Shown here: positions 41,201 through 56,200 of the stretch, piece by piece | Position numbering within the stretch: position 1 is the stretch's first letter | How the letters are laid out: the number at the start of each line of letters is the position of its first letter | NCBI GenBank assembly: GCA_948146395.1 | Contig: OX411552.1 | Location: forward strand, 12,260,957-12,324,956 | Direction of reading: 5' to 3' | DNA: 64,000 nt | Source of the DNA: Fragum whitleyi | Taxonomy: Eukaryota; Mollusca; Bivalvia; Cardiida; Cardiidae | Position numbers and translations under genes: made by a program | Notes under the pieces: model-generated | Seen by the model: the letters and a program-made list of their open reading frames with translations, nothing else | Database searches by the model: none | What the model was told of the DNA's origin: nothing

Positions 41201-44200
41201 GGGACCATCTGTGAAGTGTGTTATGTGTCGACCCTTGACAAACTTCGAATTGCACAGACTGACATGGGTTGAAATTTTTCTCACTTTACTAATTTTCTAA
41301 ATCTAGAATAATCAATCAACCATCCTGTGAAAAATTTATATGTATTTGAAATGTGACCCTGGTTAGTCTACTCTAGAACCATTCTCTTTTTCAAATGCTG
41401 ATTTTACAAAGTTCTCAGATGGTTGCTTTTGTGTGATGAGTCACACATTTCATGGGGCCCTTTTTAATGACTAAATGACACCCCATAGCACCCATGATAT
41501 CAACCTGATAAAAATTCAACAAAGGAATCTAAAAGAGCATGTCCTGAGGATCATGACCATAAAGTTTGGTTGAATTCTGACCAGTACTTTCAGACAAGTA
41601 GATTTTTTTTATCACGACAATCGGGCCCCTTTTTTGGTGACCTGATAGCCTGTAGGACCCAAGTTATTAGCCTGATCATAATTAAAAGAAGGAATCAGAA
41701 AGAGCAGATCCTAAGCATCATTTGTGTAAATTTTGGTTGAATTCCCATCAGTAGTTACTGAGATGATAATCAAAGAAACGGTTTATGCACTGAAGGACAG
41801 ACAGGTGCATAACAGACAATCGCCCCCTGGAAAAACCTCCAGTCCAAGAGGGCCTGTATCTCTCCATAGGCTTTAACATGTCAAGATTTGTTAGAGGGAT
41901 ATTGAAAAAAATAGGTATTGAAAGTCACAAGCATTTAGAAGAAATTCTGACTTTTTCCAAATTTATACTTATTTACAAGCTATCAGAAGTGAACATATAT
42001 AACTAATAAGTAAAAAATACATGGAAGAAGACTTTTTATACATCACTTAAGAAAACCAATTACACTTATTTGACTCAAAATTATTAAATTTCATTTCACC
42101 AATAACCTTACAATTTTGACTTTGATTGATTTGAATTCCATAGAATTCTAGCAGACTACAAAGAACAAAGCCAAGTAGTGCAAAAATCATTCATTGAAAA
42201 TCAAAAATTGCAAATAAAATCAACTTTACCTACAATATTTGACTGGGGAAAGGGGGCAATGCATTAGGGGTAGAACTTGTCCCAGAATGTGACTTGATAC
42301 CCCGCAAGTGCTTTCAGAGAATGAGATACTTTTTGACTGTGGGAACTTCAGCAAAGAAAGTTGATTCAGTGGAACTGAAAAATCTTCAATGCATAATCAA
42401 TATGTCATAGGTAATTGACTATAACAAGTGCTTTCAGAGAAAAATAGACTTGTTGACAATGGGAACTTTAAGCAAGTACTAAATATTCAATGTTTCCCTT
42501 TCAATTCACTCTATTTGAGCCTGTGTGTGAGATTTCCAACCATTTCAAATATGCGCAAAGCAAAGACTCTGGCCAGCTTGTGCATCCGCACAGTCTGACA
42601 AGAGTCTTCACGATGCGTTTTGTAGATAGATAAGGTCTGAAAGTATCTGTAGTCAATCAGGTAACTTAATTCTTAGAGTTTGTGGCTGTCTATGCCTCTC
42701 AATGTTTGAATCTTATGAACATTTCAAATAGTTGGAAATGTCACGCACAGGCTCATTTTATATTGTTTGGAAGGTCATGGACAGCACATCATCCATTATT
42801 CTATTTTCTATGATAGGTTCTGGAAAGTAATTAACTAAATATGTGAATAAACTTTCATAACATTAAAATGACAAGTGGATACAAAGTTCAAGGGCAGATA
42901 ATTCTCAAATTGAGGTCTCAAAATTGAGTCTTGCAAAACTTAAACATGTGATAAATGGTTGTATAAAATTTCAAAGGAAAAAAATGAAGGAGGAGTTCGT
43001 GACACAAAATTACAAGTATAATTGTACAAGAGCGTAAAAGGTCTTAAGTTCAAGAGCATATAATTATGGAACCAGAGAGAGTTGGGACCTCAAAATTGTG
43101 TCTTGCAAAACTTAAACATGTGATAAATGGTTGTATATAATTTCAAAGCTTTTGAAGGAAAAATGGAGGAGTTCGCGACACAAAATAACTAGAATAATGC
43201 ACTCGAAAAAATGTCTTAAGTTCAAGGGTAGATAATTCTTGAACCATGGGGAGTTAATAACTCAGAATTATGTCTTGCAAAACTTAAACATGTGATAAAT
43301 GTTTGTATAAAATTTCAAGCTTTTGAAGGAAAACTGAAGGAGGAGATGTGCAACACAAAATTACTAGTATTTATGTCCATGGGTGGACAGACAGACAGAC
43401 AGACAAATAGAAAGACAGACAACAGATGGGCAGGCTGTTTCCAGTTTACCCCCCGAAAACATTCATTTTGCAGGGGTATAATTATAACAAGAGGACCATG
43501 ATTGTCCTAGATCGCTCACCTGAGTCTCTTTCACCCCTGGGACATCACATCAATTAAATAGGCAGATGTCATAAAGGAGATAATTTCTACATAAAACCAA
43601 CATTGATGAAGTTTGGGCCAAAATTGTGGCCCCTAGAGTCTTAAAAAGAAAATTGTCATTAGGTTTCATGAAGATTGGGCCATGCATATTTGTCGATATA
43701 GATTGTAAACAAGTAAATTGTCATTAAGGCCAGTTTTCCAATGATATGGCATGGATCCTTCCCATTTTAAATAGGGTTCATCCTTAGAACCTGGCCAACA
43801 TTCTGACCAAGTTTCATGATGATTGGACCAGATTTGTTGATCTAGAGTGTAAACAAGCAAATTGTCATTAAGGCCCCTTTTCCCGTGATATGGCATGGAT
43901 CCTTCCCATTTCTAATAGGGTTCACCCTTGAGACCTGGCTAACATTCTGATCAAGTTTCACTGAGATTGGGCAATATTTGTGGCTGCTAGAGTGTAAACA
44001 AGAAAATTGTCAATAAGGCTCCCTTTCCCGTGATATGGCATGGATCCTTCCCATTTCCAATAGGGTTCATCATTGTGACCTGGCCAACATTCTGATCAAG
44101 TTTCAAGAGGATTTGGCAATATTTGTGACTGCTAGAGTGTAAACAAGAAAATTGTCAATAAGGCTCCTTTTCCTGTGATATGGCATGGATCCGTCCCATT

Positions 44201-47200
44201 TTCAATAGGGTTCATCCTTGTGACTTGTTCAATATTCTGACCAAGTTTCATGAAGATCGGACCTTATTTATGGTCTCTAGAGTGTAAACAAGAAAATTGT
44301 CATTAAGGCTCCTTTTCCCATGATATGGCATGGATCCTTCCAAATTTCAATAGGGTTCATCCTTAGAACCTGGCCAATATTCTAAGATTCATGAAGATTG
44401 GACCCTATTTGTGGCCTCCAGAGCGTTAACAAGAAAATTGTCATTAAGGCCCCTTTTCCTGTGATTTGGCATGGACCCTTCCCATTTTTAATAGGGTTCA
44501 TCCTTGTGACCTGGCCAACATTCTGACCAAGTTTCATAAAGATTGGGCCATATTTCTGGCCTCTAGGATGTAAACACTAAGATTGTTGACGCCAGACAAC
44601 AGACGACACACGACGGACAACGGACATTCAATGATCACAAAAGCTCACCTTCAGCACGATGTGCTCAGGTGAGCTAAAAAAGGGAAGTAAACAGGGATTA
44701 TTTTTATCACTTATTTAGCCTACACAAAAGCTACAGATAGGGGTTTGGGGGTATTTTGTTTTTCAAATTTGAATATTGCATTCTTTTTTTTTACTTAAAC
44801 CCTATGTTGTTGGTACTCATTTGAAATGTCTCATCAAGAGGAGTTAAATGAGAATCAGCAACATAGAATTTCATTGGGAATAAACTATTTTAGACTGGCT
44901 TTGCCCCCTCTTATCTTGACCTTTTCAGATATGCCTACATTTACATAATATTCACATCTTTTTGCATAGACCTATCATGTTCAAAAAGTGATACATTTAT
45001 AATTTCAATAACAAAGCTGACTTTGACAGAAAAACAGCACTTTGAAATCTCTTTAAAACTATTTTAGAATGATATACTAGGTCTAGCCCACAATGTACCA
45101 AAATACTCAATCACCATTAATCTGCATACCCTTTACCAATTTAAATACAAACATTAGATGATTGCAATTAGTAGATCATTCATTAGTAGAACAATTTTAG
45201 GAAAGGATCATTTGTGGAACATGATACCAAGAATCAGTGCTTAAGTCCAATTGATTGGGAGAAGAAGGTTTTATTGAGATTTTAAAGTGAAAATTGGCCC
45301 TGTCCTGTCACACCCACTTTTTTGGGACCATCAAAATTTCACAACCAATTTTAGTAAAAACTAGAACTGTCGCAGAGTGGACTTAAAACCCCCCACAAGC
45401 ACTTTGCCAGAATGTAAGTGCTATTAGTGAAAGATGTGTTTGTAACAAATATTGAAATTTTAAGCAACATTTGCATTAAGTTTCATGATTGTAGGTCGCT
45501 TGGTTCTTGAGTTGGAGTCCAGAAACGAAAATTGAACAAAAATTGTCTGTGACCTTGACCTTTAACCTATGTGACCCCAAAACAATAGGGCTCTTCTTTG
45601 AGTCATAAGCAACATTTGCATAAAGTTTCATGATTGTAGGGCACTTGGTTCTTGAGTTAATCTGGAAACAAAAAATTGAACAAAAAATTGACTGTGACCT
45701 TGACCTTTGACCTATGTGACCCAAAAACAATAGGGCACTTCTTTGGGTCATAAGCAAAATTTGCATAAAGTTTCATGGATGTAGGTCACTTGGTTCTCGA
45801 GTAAGAGTCCGGAAACGAAAATTGAACAAAGGCTGACTGTGACCTTGACCTTTGACCTATGTCATCCAAAAGGGTCAAATTTTTTTTCTAACAAAAGAAG
45901 TAAAGGGTCACCGCAGAAGCATCCATGCCAAAGTTCATTGTTATGGGCCCAATGATTTGGGAGGAAGTTTTTTAAGATTTTATAGTGAAAACTAGAAAGC
46001 CATAAATGGCTTGAGTCGCTCCACAGGCTTGAAATTCTTGTAATAGCAAATCTAAGTTTTGACTAGATTTTTAGTTATTTTGGGTTCTACTGATGTTGAA
46101 ATGATTTTCAAAGTTTCCACTATATAACATATAGAGAAATGACCTCTGCCCATAAAAGACATATTTTTCATTTAATGACAATAAATTTGGCTGTATGATA
46201 ATTGGTCACCCAAGGATCATACCAATGAAGTTTGATTGATATCCATCAGTTACATTCTGAGGAAATGATTTTCAAAGTTTGCACAATATAACAAATAGGG
46301 ACATGACCTCTGCCCATATATTACATATTTTTTATCCGATCACAATTATTTTTGGTAGACTGATAAAGAATCACTCAAGGGTCATTCCAGTGAAATTTGG
46401 TTGATTTCCACCAGTTACATTCTGCGAAAATGATTTTCAAAGTTTCCACTATATAACATTTAGAGAATTGACCTCCGCCCATAAAATACATATTTTTCAT
46501 CCCATCACAACAATTTGGTAGACCTTATTTATGGTCTCTAGAGTGTAAACAAAAAAATTGTCTTTAAGGCACCTTTTCCCATGATATGGCACCGATCCTT
46601 CCCATTTTCGATAGGGATCGTCCTTGTGGCTTGGCCAACCTTCTGACCAAGTTTCATGAAGATTGTGCCATATTTGTGGCCTCTAGAGTGTAAACACTAA
46701 GATTGTTGACGCCGGACGCCGGACGACAGACGATGGACGACGGACATTCAATGATCACAAAAGCTCACCTTGAGCACGATGTGCTCAGGTGAGCTAAAAA
46801 AAAACGCCCTTCTAGGCCCTTATTTTGGGGTCAATCAAAATGTCTTTAACAATTTATGTAAAGGGTCACTTAAGGAACATCCATGCCAAGTTACATTGTA
46901 ATAGGCCAAATGCTTTGGAGGGGAAGAACTTAAAGGATTTATATTGAAAAAAAAAAAAGCCATATCCTGCCACACTCCTATTTCGGGGTCAATCAAATTT
47001 TCTTAAACAATTCACATAATTGGTCACCCAAGGAACATCCATGCAAAGTTTCATTGAAATCAGCCCATTAGTTTGGGTGGAGAATTTTTTTTAAAGATTT
47101 TATTGTGAAAATAAGCCCTGTCCTACCACCCATATTTGAGGGTCAATTAATTTTTCTTAACAACTTTATCAAAAATTCACTCAAGGAATATCCATACATA

Positions 47201-50200
47201 GTTTCATTTAAAATTGGCCCAATGGTTTGGTAAGAGAGATATTTAATGATATAGTGAAAAAATGCCACACCCTGCAAAATCATCTTGGGGGTCAATCAAA
47301 ATTTCCTTCAAAGTGGGTCACCCAAGGATCATTCCTACCAAGGTTTGCTAAAATCCACCCACTGCTGGGAGGCGAAGATGTTTAAAGAAAAATAATACCC
47401 CTAGACAGACAGAAGCATGACAGACACATCGTCATGACAAAAGCTCCCTGGCCTGTTGAGCTAAAAATATGTGAAATGACAAATTCAAGGGGAGATAATT
47501 CAGCAATTATTGATAGTAGGGACATCAAAATTGCAGGTGCACAACTTCAGAAGCAGATACACATTATTAACAAATTTTAAGTCAATACGTGCAATACTGA
47601 AGGAGAACAAGAGGGCCATAGTGGCCCTAAATCGCTCACCTGAGTGAACTGTCAAAAATTGTTTAAAGTAGACTTAGAAAGGATGAAGAATTCTGACCAA
47701 ATTTCAGGTTGATTAGACAAAAAATGATGCCTTTACACTACTAACAAGGTTTTTCAAAGATTTGATCCCATTACCTAGTTTTTGATCAAGATGATCATTC
47801 AGACCAATTTCCAGATTAAATGAGCGAAAAATATGGCTTCCAGAGTGTCTACAAGGTTTTTCTATGATTTGACCTAGTGATCTCACTTACGACCCCACTG
47901 AACCCAATTTCAAACTTGACCTAGATTACATTAAGAATATCATTCTGACCAATTTTCAGGTTGATTGAGCAAAATAAACAGGTTTGAGAGTGTCTACAAG
48001 GTTTTTCCAAGATTTGACCTCGTGACCTCATTTTTGACCCCACTTGAACCAATTTCAAAGTTGTCTGAATTTCATCAAGACTATCATTCTGACCAAATTT
48101 CAGGTTGATTGGGCAAAAAATGATGCCACAAGAATGTCTACGAGGTTTATCTAAGATTTGACCCTGTGACCTTACTTTTGACCCTTCTTGACCAAATTTT
48201 AACCATTCCGATATTTTATCAAGACAATCATTCTGACTAAATTTCAGGTTGATCAGACAAAAAATATGGTTTCTAGAGTGTCTACAAGGTTTTTTTAAGA
48301 TTTGATCCCGTAACCTCATTTTTTACCCTCCTTGACCCAATATCAAATTTGTCCGAGATTTAATCAAGACAATCATTCTGACCAAATTTCAGGTTGATCA
48401 GACACAAAAATGGCTTCTAGAGTGTCTACAAGGTTTTTCTAAAATTTGACCCTGTGACCTCATTTTTGACCCCACTCGATCCAATTTCGAACTTGTCTGA
48501 GATAATCATTTTGACCAAATTTCAGATTGATCGGGCAGAAAATGTGGCCTCTAGAGTGTCTACAAGGTTTTTCTAAAATTTGACCCCATGACCTTATTTT
48601 TTACCCTACTTGACATCAATTTCAAACTTGTTCGAGATTTTATCAAGTCCAAATTTCAGGTTGATCATACAAAAAATATGGCTTCTAGAGTTTCTACAAG
48701 GTTTTATTCAGATTTGATCCTGTAACCTCATTTTTTACCCCACTTGACCCGAATTCAAATTTGTCTGAGATTTTATAAGACTATCTTTCTGACTAACGTT
48801 CAGGTTGATTGGGCAAAAAATGTGGCCTCTAGAGTGTCTACAAGGTTTTTCTTAGATTTGACCCTGTGACCTCCTTTTTTAAAATTATTTTTACAACTTT
48901 GGTAGAGCTTCACCCAAGGAACATCCCTATTAAGTTTCAGCTTAATTAGCCAAGTGGTTTAGGAAGAGAAGAAGTTTTTCTAAGATTTTCAGCAAATTTC
49001 GGCTGTTTTTCATCCTTTCTGTTACCATGCAATCCAGAGTTTTTCAAGAAATTAAATTCTTTAAAGAAATCTTGAAGAACTTCACCCAAGGAACATCCCT
49101 GCCAAGTTTCAGCGTGATTGGCCTTGTGGTTAAGGAGAAGAAGAAGTTTTTCTAAGATTTTCAGCAATTTTCAGACATTTTTCAACCTTTCTGTTTCCAT
49201 GTAAACCAGAGTTTTAGATGAAATTGGATTATTTTAACAAATTTTGAAGAGCTTCATCCAAGGAACATCTCTGCCAAGTTTCAGCTTGATTGGCCTCGTT
49301 GTTTAGGAGAAGAAGAATTTTTTCAAAGATTTTCAGCGATTTTCTGCCATTTTTCAACCTTTCTGTTACCATGGAAACCAGAGTTTTTGATGAACTTAAA
49401 TTCTTTTAACAACATTTGAAGAGCTTTACCCAAGGAATCTGTGCAAAATTTCAGCTTGATTGGCCCAGTGGTTTAGGAGGAGAAGATTTTTTTCTAAGAT
49501 TTTTGCGATTTTCAGCCTTTCTTACCATGGCAACCAGAGTTATTTATAGAATTAAATTCTTTTAACAACTTTTGCAGAGCTTCATCCAAGGAACATCCCT
49601 GCCAAGTTTCAGCTCGATTGGCCCAGTGGTTAAGGAGGAGAAGATGTTTAAAGAAATTGTTGACGGACGGACAGACAGACGGACAGACGGACGGACGATG
49701 GACGGACGGTGAGTGATCACAATAACTCACCTTGAGCACTTTGTGTTCAGGTGAACTAAAAATATGGCTTCTAGAGTGTCTACAAGGTTTTTTCTAAGAT
49801 TTGACCCTGTGACCTCATTTTGGACCCCACTCGACCCAATTTAGAACTTGTCCGAGATTTCTTCAAGATAATCATTCTGACCAAAGTTCAGGTTGATCGG
49901 GCAGAAAATGTGGCCTCTAGAGTGTCTACAATTTTTTCCTAAAATTTGACCCCATGACCTTATTTTTTACCCTACTTGACCCAATTTCAAACTTGTTTGA
50001 GATTTTATCAAGACAATTACTCTGACCAAATTTCAGGTTGATCGGACAAAAAATATGGCTTCTAGAGTGTCTACAAGGTTTTTCTAAAATTTGACCCCGT
50101 GACCTCATTTTTGACCCCACTTGACCCAATTTTCTTCGAGTCCGAGATTTTATCAAGACAATCATTCTGACAAAATTTCAATTGCATTTTCAAGGGGAGA

Positions 50201-53200
50201 TAATTCAGCAACTCACAAGAGCAGAGGCTTATAAATTGCAGGTGCACAACTTCATATGCATATACACATTGTGCATAAATTTCAAAGCTGTAGAAATAAT
50301 AGTCTCTGAGAAAATTTCTGGACAAAACTGTGTCTACAGACAGACATAACAGGCAGATAGACAGACAGGTGAACAGATGGACTGATGTTCAAACAAACAG
50401 ACGGACAGCCTTGGTGAATCAAGTATACCCCTTCTCTACTTCGTAGATGGGGGTACAACATCAATAAAGAAGACAACGATGACAACAAAGGCTACAGCAA
50501 TACCTCAGGTTGCTCCAAAAACAGCTAGGGTTAATATATAATACGTCCTTAGTGTTTTGTATGAGAAAAAATATCTAACGAGGTTGGGAGAATTGATAAT
50601 TGGTGAGGCTATGCCAAGACAATTATTAATTCTCATAACCGAGTTAGATATTTTTTTCATACAATACACTAAGTATGTATTATATTCATCTTATAACCTC
50701 CATTTGTCTTGTTTTCGTCGATGTTTCTAACCCAAATGCTAGTTTCTAAAGATAACCGCATGATATCATTGTCCTAAAAATAACTATGTGATATCATAAA
50801 CAAGAGCACCACCTACAGGTGCCTACGCACGGCTGTTAAGTGCTAGATGGTGGAAAAAAAATCTAAGTTGAAAAAGGGGCATAATTTGCACAAAATGCAT
50901 CTATAGTTATCCCCCTTGAAGTATATATTGCTCTTTTGATGGTGAACATGTCTGCCAAGTTTCAAGTGAATATCTTCAGAAGAACCAGAAATATTACAAT
51001 ATGTCAAAGTTTTTCGCACGACGACAGCTGCAACAATGATTACGACGACAACGACATCTAGGCTATAGCAATACCTCGGGTTTTCTACGAAAACAGCCGA
51101 GCTAAAAATATCATTATGGGATGTTACCCTGACGGATATTTGTATAGTTAAAAGATAAACTAGAAAGCCTTGAATGGCTTTAGTTGCTCCACAGGCTTGA
51201 AAATCAAAAGCAAATCAAAGTTTTCACTAGATTTTTAGATAGTTTGGGTTGTACTGATGTTGAAAATTACTTTCAAAGTTAAAACTATACAGCATTAAGA
51301 GAAATGACCTCCATCCATAAAAGAAATATTTTCATCCAATCACAACAAGTGCATGTCGTATTGCGATGCAATACAGGAGTCCCCCACCGGATAACAAAAA
51401 ATCCTCTCTTATAATATACCTCCTACTTAATAGATCTATAACTGTAAAAGTTTAAAGTTGCAAGCACTTATAGTTTAGGAGATATGATCGGGACAAGAAT
51501 GTAAGACTAAAAAACAACAAAGGGCAATAACTCTAAAAAGTGACATGGCAGAGAAACAGTTCTTCTACATGACACTTGTCCTTGATAAGATCTATCAGTG
51601 TACTAAGTTTGAAGTTGCTAGCACTTATGGTTTAGAAGATATGATCCGGACAAAAATGTAAGGGTAAAGACAACAAAGGGCAATAACTCAAAATTTGGGC
51701 GTGGCAGAATAACAGTTCTTGAACATGACCATTGTCCTCAACAAGATCTATCACTGTAAAAAGTTTGAAGTTGCTAGCACTTATAGTTTAGGAGATATGA
51801 TCCTGACAAGAATGTAAGGGTAAAGACAACAAAGGGCAATAACTCAAAAAGTGGGTGTGGCTGAGTTACGGATCTTGAACATGACACTTTGCCTCAATGA
51901 CATCTATAAGCGTACAAAGTTTGAAGTTGCTAGCACTTATAGTTTAGGAGATATGATCCTGACAAGAATGTAAGGGTAAAAACAACAAAGGGCAATAACT
52001 CAAAAAGTGGGTGTGGCAGAGTAACAGTTCTTTAACATGACACTTCTCCTCAATGAGATCTATAAGTGTACAAAGTTTGAAGTTGCTAGCACTTATAGTT
52101 TAGGAGATATGTTCTGGACAAGAATGTAAGGGTAAAAACAACAAAGGGCAATAACTCAAAAAGTGGGCGTGGCAGAGTAACGGTTCTTAAACATGACACT
52201 TCTCCTCAATGAGATCTATAAGTGTACAAAGTTTGAAGTTGCTAGCACTTATAGTTTAGGAGATATGTTCCGGACAAGAATGTAAGGGTAAAAACAACAA
52301 AGGGCAATAACTCAAAAAGTGGGCGTGGCAGAGTTATGGATCTTGAACATGACACTTCTCCTCAATGAGATCTATAAGTGTACAAAGTTTGAAGTTGCTA
52401 GCACTTATACTTTAGGAGATATGATCCGGACAAGAATGTAAGGGTAAAAACAACAAAGGGCAATAACTCAAAAAGTGGGCGTGGCAGAGTAACGGTTCTT
52501 GAACATGACACTTCTCCTCAATGAGATCTATAAGTGTACAAAGTTTGAAGTTGCTAGCACTTATACTTTAGGAGATATGATCCGGACAAGAATGTAAGGG
52601 TAAAAACAACAAAGGGCAATAACTCAAAAAGTGGGTGTGGCAGAGTAACGGTTCTTGAACATGACACTGCTCCTCAATGAGATCTATAAGTGTACCAAGT
52701 TTGAAGTTGCTAGCACATATGGTTTAGAAGATATAGCCCGGACAAAAGCGTGACGGACAGACGGACGGACAGACGGACGGACGGACGGACGGACGGACGG
52801 ACGGACAGACAGACGGAATCGAGCAAACCTATAGTCCCCCAACCGGTAACCGGTGGGGGACTAATAATTTTTTGCTGCCTGATAATGGGTCACCCTAGGA
52901 TCATACCAATGAAGTTTGATTGATATCAAGCAGTTACATTCTGAGAAAATGATTTTCAAAGTTTCCACTATTTATCATATAGATGAATGACCTCCACCCA
53001 TAAAAGACATACTTTTCATCAAATCACAATAACTTTTGGTAGACTGATAAAGGATCACTCAAGGATCATTCCAGTGAAATTTGGTTGATATCCATCATTT
53101 ACATTCTGAAAAATAATTTTGAAAGTTTCCACTATATAACATATAGAGAAATGACCTCTGCCAATAAAATTCATATTTTTCAGCAGATCATGATAACATT

Positions 53201-56200
53201 TGGTAGACTGATAAAGGGTCAATCAAGGATCATTCCAGTCAAATTTGTGTGTTATCGATCAGTTACATTCTGAGAAAATGATTTTCAAAGTTTCCACTAT
53301 ATTACAGTGATTCATTTTGCCGTGCGTCCTGCGTCAATGACGCACAAATTTCACAAAGGACGCAGCTTTTTTCAATGTGTCAGTCCCCGGGACACATTAA
53401 TTTTCAGTAACATTTATTGTATCTTTCTTCGTAAGACGTAAGAGGGCTAAACCTTTGTTTACTAGAATCTACCTCGACACCGGTTGTATTCGAGGGTTTA
53501 TTAAATGCGTTTTGATTGGCCATTTTGTTCCAAATAAACCAATCATAAGCGACGTTCGAGAGTCAATAGGTGTGTCGACTCGTCAAATATATGGCGCTCT
53601 TTGATTGGACTTATGGAAACAAATTACCCAATCGGACGGGCTTTTTTAAACTCGCTTAGGCTCGGTTGTTTACAAGAACCCCGGATGTAAACTAGTGTTC
53701 CGATTCAACCCCTCTCGTCCCTGATTCAGGATGAGATAAAAAAAATAAAATTAGACCATCTTAGGGCAAAAACAAGTATAACAAGCTTTTTCAAATCTTC
53801 GTCATCCAACCAAACAATCGTTGAAAATTCGCCATCTGAATATTCTGTCAATGAGTTAGATGTTGAACCGGAAAATAAAAAGAAGAGAAAATTCGTCCAG
53901 AAATGGCTCATCCTGTATTCTTGGCTTAGGTACAGCGATGAAAATGATTTTATGTGGTGTGATTTATGTACTAATGCCAATAAAAAGAATGGCCTCAATA
54001 AGCTAAGTGAGAACCGTAACTTTCAGAACACCACTCTATCTCGCCATAGCCAGCTGTCAGAGCACAAATTATTAGTAGAAGCACCTTTACACCAGGGCAA
54101 CTTACAAAGGCTCCAGGATAAACAGGATTCTGAAAAGGATAAAGCCCTGAAAGTTCTTCTAAAAGGCTTTCATTGGATGTGTGAGGAGAATCTGCCCATT
54201 TCAAAATTCAAATCCATGATTGACTTGTTGCATGACATTGAATGTCCAGCTATATCAATTTTGAAACGTATTCCATTTGGATACACGTCTGAATTTACTG
54301 CTGGTGAAATATTGGATAGCTTGGCATTGGTTGCTGAAACTGATCTCAATGACCAGCTGAGTAGATCTCCTTATGTGACAGTTCTCATTGATGAGAGTAC
54401 AGATGTCTCAAACACAAAGAGACTAGTTATATATGGCCAGCTTGTTATAAATATGCATCCTACAACAGTATACATAAACAACGTGGAAATTCAAGGCACC
54501 AAGGGTAAAGGCATTGCTGAGGCTGTCATGCAAGAATTATTGGATAGAGGGGTACCACCTCAGAAGGTCATGTCTTTGGGTTCTGATGGCGCATCAGTGA
54601 TGACTGGGAAAAAAAATGGTAAATAAACTTTTAACAAACAATTTAAAAACATAATAACCAGAACGCATAAAAAATAAATTTATATATATGCTTATATATT
54701 ATATAAAAATTAAAATTGGATAATAAAAAAATATATCACAGTATGTTTGTATCAAATAGTATAAAGATGTATATAATAAAAGATATCACAGAATAAGTTC
54801 AGTAATACCAGTATGTATTAAAATCTTCTTTTAAAACAGTCACAATTTAGATCTTGAAACTTTTTTAAGGCAATGAAGTATTGAAAGGTGTGTTAGTAGC
54901 TTTTTATTGTAAATAATTTGAGTAATGATGTGAAGTACACACATTCAATTTTCAGGTGTGGCTGCCATTATAAGGCGAAGCAACCCCCATATGACGAATG
55001 TACATTGTGTAGCACACCGCCTTGCATTGTGCACCTCCCAGGCAGCTGCTGATATACCTTTACTCAATAAACATCAACAGATACTCACAGATTTATTTTA
55101 CTATTTCAAGGTAATGCACATAAATCTTATTCCAATTTCATCTCTTCTTTCTTCATTCCAAACAGAAAAAAAATGTATAAAATGTAAAACAAATGTTTGT
55201 TAGTTTTTTGGGGGTTTTTTTGGTTTTGTTGTTAATGTATATCACTTTTGAAAATCAAACTGGTCCAAATGTTTAAAATAGGTTTTACAGAAAACAATCA
55301 CAGATGTTACTCAAAAGAATATTAAAAATAATCTCTATTCTTCTTTAAATAGGGTAGCAGTAAGAGGGTGAGTCGCCTGCATGAGATCCAATCAATTTTA
55401 GAAGATCCTTGTCTGACAATAAAGGAGATCCACTCTGTTAGATGGCTATCATATTTTAATGCCCTGACCACTGTGTTTAGATCACTGGACAGCCTGTATA
55501 CCTACCTAGAGGAACTTCATCAAACAGGCAAAGATCCCAAGACATCTGGACTTAAGAAAAAGGTATATCAAACAATTCTATAACAATGGATTCCTGGTAT
55601 TTCTCTCGCCAGTACTACCATTACATCCTTTCCTAGCCTCCAGCTGCTATTTCACATAGGTTTACAATTATATACCCATTGGTGAAAGACAAACGTCGGA
55701 AAGGATATTTGCCGCCACCGGGGATCGAACCCACGACTTCCAGATTGGAAGTCTTATGCCTAACCAACTGCGCTATGGTGGCGGCTCTGAGAATATCGTA
55801 AGCCCTAGTAAAGATAAAACCTCACTATGTGATGTAAAAAGCATGTTTCCTCAACCATTCAGTATATAAATACAAATGTACATATCCACCAGTCTATAGC
55901 TAATTTTCAAAGTACACCATACTGTAATAAAAACTTAGCCAACATGAGAGATGACCATAAGATGGGCCATATTCTGTTAGCTTTTCCAGCAGGCATGATC
56001 AGCACCCTGGCATAATATTGACTTTAGTTTGTTATGACATAAAAAACATGGAACAATCTATTTCAATCTTCAACTGGTGAAGCTTGGCCTCTGCCTACAG
56101 GACCTGGAATTATTGAAATCCATGGAGAGCCCTTACTGCAGGCAGCTAAAAGATGACCTGAAAGATGATATGTTCAGAAATCAGCACAAAGTCTCCATCA

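Larger units (their letters stand above)
40035..41760 (+). repeat. ~165-bp monomer array, interrupted twice
   Basis: Units with GATCAGAATTTAACAAAG and GTAGTTTCAGAGAAGAAGAT at about 40210, 40370, 40540, 40915, 41083, 41508 and 41676. Interrupted by a family 1 MITE (40549) and a TGACCC-type MITE (41192). Confidence 0.85.

Noticed and set aside
51480..52740. CRISPR-like regular array
   Set aside because: 156-bp units are repeated whole with no unique spacers, in a eukaryotic intron; it is a tandem-monomer array.
55708..55785. Possible tRNA gene on the minus strand
   Set aside because: A and B boxes and a GCCGCCA/TGGCGGC stem are present, but the D-arm spacing is off, the anticodon loop lacks T33, the T stem is mispaired and it continues into a SINE body. 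Called a SINE head.
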